Position numbers and translations under genes: made by a program
Notes under the pieces: model-generated
Told to the model about the DNA's origin: nothing
The model's input: only the letters and a program-made list of their open reading frames with translations
Database searches by the model: none
Part shown: positions 1 through 7,290 of the stretch, in pieces
Layout of the letters: each line of letters begins with the position of its first letter
Position numbering within the stretch: the stretch's first letter is position 1
Virus record (IMG/VR): IMGVR_UViG_3300006790_000021
Location: 1 to 52,626 of that record
Reading direction: 5' to 3' (one strand)
Source: a virus
Length of the DNA: 52,626 nucleotides

Positions 1-219
1 AAAAAAAAAAAAAAAGGAATACAAACATGGGCTGGAAGTGAATCAGGATTTTCAAGATAATCAAGAGGTTAAATTGAGCTAAGATGGTCAAGATAACTAA
101 GATAATAAAGTAAACTTAGAAAGTAAAGACAACCATATATTCCAAGTGAATTAAAATATCCAAGACAACCAAGAGTAATTATACTCAAGTTTTGTAAATT
201 GCAGTTAAACCAATATGCT
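1..219. other. Left-end non-coding stretch with poly-A run
   Basis: The window opens with 15 consecutive A residues, followed by about 200 nt of AT-rich sequence without a convincing gene. A leftward open frame crosses part of it, but its translation is low-complexity and leucine-rich and follows the DNA repeat described at 17-196, so I do not treat it as a gene. The A run could be a real homopolymer or an artefact of a contig end; the sequence alone cannot decide. Confidence 0.5.
17..196. repeat. Degenerate 36-nt tandem repeat
   Basis: A 13-mer of the form CAAGAYAAYYAAG occurs at 53, 89 and 161, with a diverged copy at 125 (core AAGACAACCA) and a weak fifth copy at 17. The starts are exactly 36 nt apart. 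Similarity outside the 13-mer is low, so this is either a set of phased protein-binding sites (for example iterons of an origin or a control region) or an eroded tandem repeat. It lies just upstream of the first rightward genes. Function is inferred only from the spacing. Confidence 0.5.
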
Positions 220-561
220 ATGATAGTCTCAATCATTTTAACTGGAATTTGCATCACCTGTACAATTCTTATTTTTTACCGTTTAGCTATATATAAGCAA
301 AAATTTGCTCAAATGAATAGAATAAAGCGCCTATTCATACAGTTAGACAATCTTGCCATGATCTTCCATGCCCTTGTAATAGAGGGCGCAATTGACCCAA
401 ATCAGGCCATAGATATACTTGAGAAGATTAAATTTCAGATTCCGGATGTTGATACTCTTATGAGAACAAAACGGCCCTTAGAAGCAGAATATTGGATTGA
501 TGAAGATGTTTTAAAAATACTAAAAGACTCGTTATATGCATTTGATAGCAATAAGCACTGA
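220..561 (+). CDS. Small membrane-anchored protein, unknown function
   Basis: A 113-residue protein starting at the ATG at 220; a TTG at 199 would add seven residues. Residues 1-20 form a hydrophobic segment (begins MIVSIILTGICITCTILIF) followed by a basic stretch, which predicts one N-terminal membrane helix with the rest in the cytoplasm. The remainder is a charged, probably helical domain. It overlaps the next gene by 26 nt and is the first gene of a rightward set leading to the protease at 809. I do not recognise the family. Confidence 0.6.
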   Translation: MIVSIILTGICITCTILIFYRLAIYKQKFAQMNRIKRLFIQLDNLAMIFHALVIEGAIDPNQAIDILEKIKFQIPDVDTLMRTKRPLEAEYWIDEDVLKILKDSLYAFDSNKH

Positions 562-766
562 AAATACACCTATACGTATAGTAAGAGCAAAAGATAAATT
601 ATACAGAGCTTTAGGAGGCTCCAGAGAGAGAATACAGCAGACTGTAGAACTAGCATTAAGTGGTCGTGATGGGCATGAGGAGGCTAAAAAGCTTCTGGAT
701 GAGCTCATGGAGCTTGATGATTATCCAATTGATCTCATAGAAGTAGCAGAATATGTAGAGATTTAG
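536..766 (+). CDS. Small hypothetical protein, acidic helical
   Basis: A 76-residue, acidic, probably helical protein (C-terminus EVAEYVEI) with no cysteine and no membrane segment. Its start lies inside the end of the preceding gene (26 nt overlap), which suggests coupled translation. No family recognised. The open frame and its place in a compact rightward set are the only evidence. Confidence 0.55.
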   Translation: MHLIAISTENTPIRIVRAKDKLYRALGGSRERIQQTVELALSGRDGHEEAKKLLDELMELDDYPIDLIEVAEYVEI

Positions 767-808
767 TATCTTGCACTCAACAGTTCCGGCATCATTAAAT
801 TAAATGCT

Positions 809-1774
809 ATGAGTAAGATTATGATTCCGGATTTTATTGTAAATAATACTACACCATTACTTACCCTGACTGAAAACATCACTTGGAATCTTTCTGATTA
901 TAGAATTGATACTCTTCATCAGAAAGGATACAAAGGTAAAGGAGTGAAAATAGGTGTTGTAGATACTGGTTTAGCACCACATAATGATCTTAAGCATGTA
1001 TATGGATTGGATTTCACAGGTACCGGTTTACTTGATGAACATGGTCATGGTACACATGTAGCCGGAATCATTGCCGCACTTGAGAACAACCACGGTATAC
1101 GTGGCATTGCACCCGAAGCCAGAATTGATATTTATAAAGTAATTAGCAGAAGAACTGGATCTGTAAAACACTTGATTGAGGCTATTGACCGTGCAATAGC
1201 AGAAAAATGTAATATTCTGAACATGAGTCTGGGTATTGAAGTAGATATTCCTGATCTGAAGGCAGCATGCCAAAGAGCACATGATGCCGGTATTCTTATG
1301 ATCTGTGCTTCGGGTAATTCCGGAAACAGTCTCATGAGTTATCCTGGAGCATATGATAGCTGTATTGCTGTAGGCTCAGTAAACAGAAATAAGCAGGTGA
1401 GTGCATTCACATCCCATGGTCAACCCTTGGATGTGATGGCGCCTGGTGAAAAAATCCTTAGCACTTATCTTGATAACGGTTATGCTGTACTTTCAGGTAC
1501 AAGTATGGCTGCACCTTGGGTAACCGGTGTTTGTGCAATGTTAATAGGGGCTGGAGTTAAAGTTGATTATGATCTCATTACAAGTTGTACTACAGATATC
1601 AATGATCCCGGGTTTGATCATAAGAGTGGATATGGAATATTTGATCCACACAAGGCTCTCCTCACACTGACGCCTCCAGAAAAAGAAGAAGAGGAAACAA
1701 GTGATGAAGAGATGGCTGAAATCCTTAATAATATGTATGGACTTCTCCAGAGAGCCATAGGGCTCCTTAAATGA
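809..1774 (+). CDS. Subtilisin-like serine protease (peptidase S8)
   Basis: The full catalytic set of the S8 family is visible in 321 residues: Asp52 in GVVDTGLAP, His80 in HGTHVAG, the oxyanion Asn170 in ASGNSG, and nucleophile Ser232 in SGTSMAAP. The fold spans about residues 25-285, followed by a Glu-rich linker (KEEEETSDEE) and a short helical C-terminus. There is no signal peptide, membrane helix or obvious long propeptide, so it probably acts in the host cytoplasm or inside the virion. Candidate roles are maturation of phage structural proteins or attack on host proteins; the sequence does not choose between them. Its stop codon overlaps the start of the next small gene (ATGA), so it heads a coupled chain. 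The family call is secure, the role unknown. Confidence 0.93.
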   Translation: MSKIMIPDFIVNNTTPLLTLTENITWNLSDYRIDTLHQKGYKGKGVKIGVVDTGLAPHNDLKHVYGLDFTGTGLLDEHGHGTHVAGIIAALENNHGIRGIAPEARIDIYKVISRRTGSVKHLIEAIDRAIAEKCNILNMSLGIEVDIPDLKAACQRAHDAGILMICASGNSGNSLMSYPGAYDSCIAVGSVNRNKQVSAFTSHGQPLDVMAPGEKILSTYLDNGYAVLSGTSMAAPWVTGVCAMLIGAGVKVDYDLITSCTTDINDPGFDHKSGYGIFDPHKALLTLTPPEKEEEETSDEEMAEILNNMYGLLQRAIGLLK

Positions 1775-1950
1775 TAATTTATATAGGTAAAAGTGGTTCT
1801 GGCTATAGACCAGAACTTGCACTAGTAACAACCTCTGGTACTAAAACCTGGTTATACTACTTTGCTCATGGAAGATTTAGTAGATCTTCAATAATATACA
1901 ACATGATGTTTAATAGAATTGATGATATAATCTCTAACCTTCCATGGTAG
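1771..1950 (+). CDS. Very small gene 1 of overlapping chain (59 aa)
   Basis: An open frame of 59 residues starting at the ATG that overlaps the protease stop (ATGA at 1771-1774). The translation begins MIIYIGKSGSGYRPELALVT and has a mixed composition rich in aromatic and basic residues, unlike a random AT-rich frame. No family recognised. The 4-nt overlap with the protease argues for translational coupling. Confidence 0.5.
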   Translation: MIIYIGKSGSGYRPELALVTTSGTKTWLYYFAHGRFSRSSIIYNMMFNRIDDIISNLPW

Positions 1951-2063
1951 AAATTACAATATGTTCTATAGCTCACCCACATCAAAAGAAAAAAAAAAAG
2001 GAAATAATATCATCCTCTATTGCTACTTTAACAAACATGCAGGAATATGAAAATCATCATTGA
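1944..2063 (+). CDS. Very small gene 2 of overlapping chain (39 aa)
   Basis: A 39-residue open frame beginning MVEITICSIAHP, overlapping the previous one by 7 nt (ATGGTAG). It contains a run of five lysines encoded by an A-rich stretch (about 1988-2002), which is a plausible slippage site. This is the weakest member of the chain: it is short and supported mainly by the overlaps on both sides. Confidence 0.3.
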   Translation: MVEITICSIAHPHQKKKKKEIISSSIATLTNMQEYENHH

Positions 2064-2232
2064 GAATTCTGTACTTGGGATACCGGCTACTATGAAATCC
2101 TTTCTGACCGTTTTAATTATCTCTAGGATATTTGTAGTCGACAAAGATAGGTTTGTCATGGATACCTATAATGATTATATGTATTGTAATATAAATACCA
2201 GTGGGTTCCAAAAAATCATGTTTATCTTGTGA
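2047..2232 (+). CDS. Very small gene 3 of overlapping chain (61 aa)
   Basis: A 61-residue protein beginning MKIIIENSVLGIPATMKSFL, with a hydrophobic patch near residues 18-30 that is too short and polar for a confident membrane helix. It overlaps its upstream neighbour by 17 nt and the downstream GTG-started frame by 4 nt. No family recognised. Confidence 0.4.
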   Translation: MKIIIENSVLGIPATMKSFLTVLIISRIFVVDKDRFVMDTYNDYMYCNINTSGFQKIMFIL

Positions 2233-2432
2233 AAAACTCTAAAACAACATTTATCAGAGTAACACCACCCTCAGAGTCTAATGAAAAATTAATATTAATA
2301 TCTATACATCCTCGTAGCAACCGGCTAATAGTATATGGATCGGTCTATCAAAAGGCAATATGGTTAAGTAATTATGAAATTGAGATAGTAGTTGGTCGTG
2401 TGGTGCGGAGATTTTCACTATTAACATTATGA
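2229..2432 (+). CDS. Very small gene 4 of overlapping chain (67 aa, GTG start)
   Basis: A 67-residue protein starting with GTG in a GTGA overlap with the preceding stop. The sequence (KTTFIRVTPPSESNEKLILI, then NRLIVYGSVY) alternates hydrophobic and polar residues and looks like a small beta-rich domain. It ends in an ATGA overlap with the next frame. Function unknown. Confidence 0.45.
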   Translation: MKNSKTTFIRVTPPSESNEKLILISIHPRSNRLIVYGSVYQKAIWLSNYEIEIVVGRVVRRFSLLTL

Positions 2433-2572
2433 AAATATTTATATATAGTAGAACATTAGCCATATCCAGTAGATACACTACTCCTCTAGTCCCGATATGT
2501 GACCTAGCAGATATTATACTTGTTGTAAACAAAAAAAAGGGAATTGCGTGGACAACTCTATATCTGTCATGA
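2429..2572 (+). CDS. Very small gene 5 of overlapping chain (47 aa)
   Basis: A 47-residue frame beginning MKIFIYSRTLAISSRYTTPL and ending ATTLYLS-like (WTTLYLS). It is joined by ATGA overlaps at both ends (2429-2432 and 2569-2572). The length is below usual gene-calling limits, and the support is the regular overlap pattern. Confidence 0.4.
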   Translation: MKIFIYSRTLAISSRYTTPLVPICDLADIILVVNKKKGIAWTTLYLS

Positions 2573-2712
2573 TGGAAATCCGCATCACTATAGTGCCTTT
2601 CAGTTATAGCAAATATAGAGTTGCTAGTGAGGCCAATATGGAATTACGTCAGGAGTGTACAAGATTTATTCTATGTGTTTATAATGTAGTAGATTATTTT
2701 ATAGAACTGTAA
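2569..2712 (+). CDS. Very small gene 6 of overlapping chain (47 aa)
   Basis: A 47-residue frame beginning MMEIRITIVPFSYSKYRVAS, started in an ATGA overlap and ending two bases before the convergent fibre gene at 2715. It has two cysteines (RQECTRF and LCVYN) but no recognisable motif. It closes the rightward chain, and I see no hairpin terminator between the two converging genes. Confidence 0.4.
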   Translation: MMEIRITIVPFSYSKYRVASEANMELRQECTRFILCVYNVVDYFIEL

Positions 2713-2714
2713 AC

Positions 2715-3980
2715 TTAATCAAGCTCTCTCCACGTAAGAGACCCTTCAATATCTACATCTGTAGAACCTGATATTGGTCTAACACCAAGAACAATAGCAT
2801 CTGTAGTACCATCAATTAGTGCTCCTAACCTCAGAGCGTTCGTAAGACTTGCACTCATTGAGCCTGCTGAACCGGCCTGCACACCTCCTGATTCTGCAAA
2901 ACCAGATTGCATAAGAAAAGCCTCACCAGCTAATGTGACAGTATTTGCTGTAACCCCGAATGCTACCTCTATAGCACTATTTGTAATACCGCTGTATGTA
3001 AATGTATCGGCCACTGTAGGATTCCAGTACAAGCCCCATTCAACTTTATGGGATCCCGTATGAAGTTGTATAGTCAAATCTAATAAATCTATAGCTACAG
3101 AAATATGAGTAGACTTAAGTTTAATTCCAATTAGGGCATATATAGAATTTTCAGCGGCTGCGTCAAGATGTGTTCCTGCTGTTGAAGCACTCCTGATTAT
3201 ACCATTGGGTTGTTGACCTCCGGAAGCATGGATCTGGCAACATATGGCTTCCATTGAAGTTCCAGGAGAACTTGCAGTAGTCAGTAGTTGATATCTTACA
3301 GGAAGATTGGGTGTGGACATATATACCCCACTTAGTACATTAGAAGCTGCAAACTTATGACAGATATAGATCTTACTGCCAATTACCACACCAAACTCTG
3401 GATCATTGAGGCCCAGCCAGCCAAATCTGATAAAGAAGATCAAAGGTTTAGTCCAGTCCGCAGTAACTCCTGAAGGACCTTTACCGTCAAGAGTATCTGT
3501 ATTCCATAACGATTGAGGAACATCAGTATCTGATTTAGATCCGGTAATAGAAGATCTGATACGGACATTCATGGTTCCAGCCTTATCTACAAAGGCAAGG
3601 CCATTATTATCATCAATCAGACCAATAGTGGCTTCAGTGCCTGTACCAGAGCCTGATTTACGGATAATTCCTGTAAGAAAGGCGCCGTATTCCTTGCCTG
3701 GTTGATAGTTAAAACGCTGTCTGGTCTGTCTTGTAAATTTACCTGCAGTGTTTACTGTAGAAGTAATTGTAGTACTTGCTCTATTAACTGAATGTGAAGA
3801 GCTAATTCCAGATCCAGTCTCAAGTTCCTCATCCCAATAGAGAGGCCCGTTATCCAAAGTTTGTTTGGAATCAAATAGAGTATATGGAGCTGCTACATAA
3901 AGTCTTCCAAATAAATCCTTGGAATCTGCACTATAACTTACAGTGGACCTGGTATTTGATATGGATGTGCGAAAGCTCAT
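2715..3980 (-). CDS. Virion appendage/tail protein, LFDSKQ-type
   Basis: A 421-residue, Ser/Thr/Gly-rich, beta-type protein with no membrane segment. The N-terminal part (LFGRLYVAAPYTLFDSKQ, then a PLYWDEE stretch, then a region ending FNYQPGKEYGAFLTG at about residues 90-105) resembles a domain I recall from many uncultured-phage structural proteins; I know no experimentally assigned function for it. The C-terminal half alternates short hydrophobic strands, consistent with a beta-sandwich. It lies with other leftward appendage genes (4011-7178). A role in the tail fibre or receptor-binding apparatus is inferred. Confidence 0.6.
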   Translation of the reverse strand: MSFRTSISNTRSTVSYSADSKDLFGRLYVAAPYTLFDSKQTLDNGPLYWDEELETGSGISSSHSVNRASTTITSTVNTAGKFTRQTRQRFNYQPGKEYGAFLTGIIRKSGSGTGTEATIGLIDDNNGLAFVDKAGTMNVRIRSSITGSKSDTDVPQSLWNTDTLDGKGPSGVTADWTKPLIFFIRFGWLGLNDPEFGVVIGSKIYICHKFAASNVLSGVYMSTPNLPVRYQLLTTASSPGTSMEAICCQIHASGGQQPNGIIRSASTAGTHLDAAAENSIYALIGIKLKSTHISVAIDLLDLTIQLHTGSHKVEWGLYWNPTVADTFTYSGITNSAIEVAFGVTANTVTLAGEAFLMQSGFAESGGVQAGSAGSMSASLTNALRLGALIDGTTDAIVLGVRPISGSTDVDIEGSLTWRELD

Positions 3981-4010
3981 TATATTTTTATTTTATCTAG
4001 TATAGATATA

Positions 4011-4322
4011 TTAGAGTGTTACTACGCTTATATCAGCACCCTCCTTTACCAGTGCAACAGATACTACTCTATTATTAGCCAATTCGTAGTGAACTTGGAG
4101 TTTTTTATTATTTCTAGAATAGATGTGGGTACCGTCTAGTAAGAAACCGGGGGCACCTCCATTAATTCCAGCTACACCATTATTATTAGCATCTTCCATA
4201 TCTGACGCTAAATCTGTTAAAGTTATGTTTATCAAGTCCTGTACATTTCTTACTGCTTCTCTTGTGGTTATAAGATCAGAATAAGCCTGTACTAATGTGT
4301 TTATATTATCTACTATTGCCAT
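4011..4322 (-). CDS. Small appendage-associated protein, unknown
   Basis: A 103-residue protein. Residues 1-60 are probably helical (ALVQAYSDLITTREAVRNV, then LASDMEDA), followed by a short beta-rich end (IYSRNNKKLQVHYEL). It sits between two fibre genes with 11-30 nt gaps. The layout of a helical stalk followed by a small beta domain would suit a connector or short fibre. No family recognised. Confidence 0.55.
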   Translation of the reverse strand: MAIVDNINTLVQAYSDLITTREAVRNVQDLINITLTDLASDMEDANNNGVAGINGGAPGFLLDGTHIYSRNNKKLQVHYELANNRVVSVALVKEGADISVVTL

Positions 4323-4333
4323 GTTTTTATGTT

Positions 4334-6745
4334 TTAAGCAGGTTCAAATGTTAAAGCTACTGCCAACCCTTGTGCATTTGTTGTATCATAATTGTTTGTA
4401 ACACTTATTGAAATTGTATCTCCTGTCTGAAGATCATCATTTGCTGCATCTACAGAACCATCACTTGCGGTATACTGGTTATCATCCAGTGTGATTGCAG
4501 TACTCAGCATATTAGCATTACTACCTGCTCGTCTTCTGACTACTTGAACATCCAGTGTTTCTGATCCGGTGGTGGAACCTAATGTGTATACTGATGCAGT
4601 AGCAGCAGTTAAAAGTAATCCATTATATGCTGCAGGGACTGTATACATTTCTGTACCTGTACCTGTTGTTGCATCTGTAGTATTACCATACACGCTTATA
4701 TGTGCATGTTTTTCACGACCGGAGTTGGCTACCCATGAAAAAGTATCACCGTTATCGTCATACTCTAATACAGAATAGGAAGTACCTCCTGTTGGCTCAG
4801 CAGGAATATCGGTCAGGTCACTCAGTGTCTCAATATAAGGAGCGTCTAATATTGTACCATCTGAAGCAACCGCGATGTTATAAGCCTCTGTTCCGGTTTT
4901 GCTCCCAGCCCCATGATCATTGAAAATAATATCAGCCCCATCAATGGTGATTCTAGCTGATCTTGCTGCCGTACTATTTGCAGCCGTTGTTGAAAAATCT
5001 ATTACTCCATGATATGATGAGGCGGAGGCTGTACTTCCTGTTTTAAATTCTAATGAGAGAGGACTTCGGTATGCACCGTTTAGGTAAGGATAAGCTGCGA
5101 CAGTAAAAAGTGTCTGGCTTGCGCCCACATCAGTTGGTGATGCAACTGATCCTAATGATCTATATGCTTCAAATAAATTTCTTCGAGTTGTGGTAGGACT
5201 TGAATTTCTGAAACTGAATCTTGTGTGATTATTAGCACCTTCATTTTCAATACTGAAAACCTGATTTGACCCATTTCCTTTCAAGGAAAATCCATTTGTT
5301 GTCACAGTGAAAGCATCAATCGCTGCTGTTGCCCCCTCATTTGTAGCATCAAATATACCATTACTTGAACCACCAGCCGCATTTAGAGTTCCTGATGTAA
5401 GAGTTAGATTAGTACCTAGGGTGAGCCCCTGCATTGTCCCGTTAGCATCAAAATACACAAGCTCATCATTTAAACCTACATAGGTAAATCCTGACGGTAG
5501 TGTTTGAGTATCTCCTGTTGTAGTATCTATCATTAACCCTCTTGAAACAACTAAGTTTCTCTTTTGCATTAGATTTTGTACAGGAATAGAATATACTGGA
5601 ATATTCAACAACCTCGTCTGGTAATTTGTAGGAGCAGTTGGATCAACACCCCCTGTCCCATACATGTAGGTAACTATGAGTCCGTTACCTTTCTGAATAA
5701 AAGCAGCAGACTGAATCCAGCCGGTATTATCCGTTTCAGCCGGAAGAATATGAAATGGTGTAAATTCTCCTATGTTCTTATCAACATCCAGAGTTGCTGC
5801 AGACAGTACTAAGTGTCTTCTATTTAGATAGTAATCTGTAGGGGGAACAACTGTACCTGTAGCAGAATTCCTACTTAACTCGTTTGAAGCCGCAATGTAC
5901 ATTTCCTGAGCAGAAACATATTTGATTTTGGTTTGAGAATTCGGAGCATAAAAGTCCATTTGATATTCAGCAGACCAGTTTGCCCCGTTGTTTGTAGAAT
6001 CACTTGCATATAGATATCCAGATAATGTACGCCAGTAAATAGTAAGGGTATTATCGTGATAATTTTCAAACATTCCCGGCTCAAAACATTTATCACTTGG
6101 ACCTGAAATTGTAGGCAAATCTACACTTGTCCAAGAGGTTCCTTCATTGTCAGTATAGTGTAATTCCAAATTAGCAACCATGTTGTTGCTATTTGTCCCT
6201 GATGTGATTCTGTTGCTTGGATAGAATATTCTACCACTTACTGCTTTATAAAGAACCCCATTTGCAGGTGCTCTATACTCTGCATCTGAATATAAAAGAG
6301 TAGCATCTCCCCAAGTAGCACCATCATCCGTAGATTTAGCATAGTAAATATCAGCGTCATTAGGAGAATCCACAATATGTAGAAATACCAGAAGAATATC
6401 ATCATTGGATAACCTGAGTAGAGATGGGTTTCTGATACTATCATCAGCCAACATCCCTAAATCAAGATTTAATACTGTAGGGGTTGTCCAGGTTTGACCA
6501 CCATCTGCAGAAGTCATGGAGACCATTTCAGATATGGAGCCGTCTGCTGCTCCACTTGGAAATGCCCCCATCATAATCATTAGACTACCATCAAGTAGTT
6601 CTATTAGATCAGCTTCTCCTGAACGATCATATAATGTGTTATCCAATACTGTAGCTGTAAAGAAAGTAGAGTCTAAATTAACAGTTTCTCCTCCGCCTCC
6701 ACCTGTTCCTGCAAAATCAGTATTAAATGCGCCTCTAAATGACAT
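4334..6745 (-). CDS. Tail fibre with sialidase-type (BNR/Asp-box) propeller
   Basis: An 803-residue protein. Residues about 40-400 form a sialidase-like beta-propeller with four Asp boxes: SADGGQTW (79-86), STDDGATW (138-145), TDNEGTSW (198-205) and STNNGANW (250-257). An RNPSLLRLSNDDILLVFL stretch near 105-122 and FEPGMFE near 221-227 are of the kind seen in exo-sialidases. The middle and C-terminus (about 430-803) are Thr/Ser/Gly-rich and fibre-like, ending in a domain rich in short beta strands. A glycan-binding or glycan-cleaving fibre is the likely role. Asp boxes also occur in non-sialidase propellers, so the substrate is not settled. It forms one leftward unit with 6756-7178. Confidence 0.75.
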   Translation of the reverse strand: MSFRGAFNTDFAGTGGGGGETVNLDSTFFTATVLDNTLYDRSGEADLIELLDGSLMIMMGAFPSGAADGSISEMVSMTSADGGQTWTTPTVLNLDLGMLADDSIRNPSLLRLSNDDILLVFLHIVDSPNDADIYYAKSTDDGATWGDATLLYSDAEYRAPANGVLYKAVSGRIFYPSNRITSGTNSNNMVANLELHYTDNEGTSWTSVDLPTISGPSDKCFEPGMFENYHDNTLTIYWRTLSGYLYASDSTNNGANWSAEYQMDFYAPNSQTKIKYVSAQEMYIAASNELSRNSATGTVVPPTDYYLNRRHLVLSAATLDVDKNIGEFTPFHILPAETDNTGWIQSAAFIQKGNGLIVTYMYGTGGVDPTAPTNYQTRLLNIPVYSIPVQNLMQKRNLVVSRGLMIDTTTGDTQTLPSGFTYVGLNDELVYFDANGTMQGLTLGTNLTLTSGTLNAAGGSSNGIFDATNEGATAAIDAFTVTTNGFSLKGNGSNQVFSIENEGANNHTRFSFRNSSPTTTRRNLFEAYRSLGSVASPTDVGASQTLFTVAAYPYLNGAYRSPLSLEFKTGSTASASSYHGVIDFSTTAANSTAARSARITIDGADIIFNDHGAGSKTGTEAYNIAVASDGTILDAPYIETLSDLTDIPAEPTGGTSYSVLEYDDNGDTFSWVANSGREKHAHISVYGNTTDATTGTGTEMYTVPAAYNGLLLTAATASVYTLGSTTGSETLDVQVVRRRAGSNANMLSTAITLDDNQYTASDGSVDAANDDLQTGDTISISVTNNYDTTNAQGLAVALTFEPA

Positions 6746-6755
6746 ATGTAATAAT

Positions 6756-7178
6756 TTAAGACCTGGAAACTAAATTAATAATACCGTTTACAGCACCTGC
6801 AGAACCGGTAATATTAGTAACTGTAACCTCAATAATGGGTGCTTCAGGAAGTAAACCCTCATATGACCAGGATCCGGGACCAAAAGTTTGAAAACTCAAG
6901 TTACTACCATCAGATTTTACTATATTTATAGCAAAGATACCTTCAGTATCGGACTGGAATTCCATAGCGCGTATGTCACCAGAAACTGTACCACCAAAAG
7001 ATTCAGTATCATCAATAGTACCTGTAAAGACGTATGACGTCGTTGGAGTAGGAGTTGAGGTTTCTGTTCCTCCAAGAGCCACAGAAATTCTCTCCATACA
7101 TGATGTAAGTCTCCGAAGATTTGCAAACAAGTTATCTACCTTACTAGTAGTCCAGGGTGTACCTTTGGTGCGGCTCAT
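6756..7178 (-). CDS. Small appendage protein, unknown
   Basis: A 140-residue protein. An N-terminal helical part with several Arg residues (residues 1-35, including LFANLRRLTSCMERISVAL) is followed by a Thr/Pro linker (TSTPTPTTS) and a compact beta-rich domain (about 50-140) of the kind found on phage appendages. It is the first gene of the leftward unit ending at 2715 and lies 10 nt upstream of the sialidase-like fibre gene, so it may attach or decorate that fibre. No family recognised. Confidence 0.6.
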   Translation of the reverse strand: MSRTKGTPWTTSKVDNLFANLRRLTSCMERISVALGGTETSTPTPTTSYVFTGTIDDTESFGGTVSGDIRAMEFQSDTEGIFAINIVKSDGSNLSFQTFGPGSWSYEGLLPEAPIIEVTVTNITGSAGAVNGIINLVSRS

Positions 7179-7290
7179 ATCACTTCATTTAGAAGGTTAC
7201 TCACTTGGAATGCCCAAGGACTTACAAGATAAGAAACTGACTATCAAGTTAAAATACCCATAATTACATAATTACAAAACACTTTAGCCT
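7179..7290. promoter_or_regulatory. Divergent intergenic region
   Basis: These 112 nt separate the leftward appendage unit from the rightward replication unit and should hold both promoters. On the leftward strand there is a partial match to the Bacteroidota promoter (TTTTG, 18 nt, TATTTTAA; the last two bases of the -7 box disagree). I find no good match on the rightward strand, which would fit transcription of the replication genes by the phage virion RNA polymerase, whose promoter I cannot recognise. Confidence 0.4.

Noticed and set aside
69-257. Leftward 62-residue leucine-rich frame at the left end
   Set aside because: It follows the 36-nt DNA repeat, is low-complexity, and overlaps the start of the more protein-like rightward gene at 220.
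7179-7290. Host-type promoter for the rightward cassette
   Set aside because: No TTTG/TAnnTTTG pair with correct spacing is visible on the plus strand.
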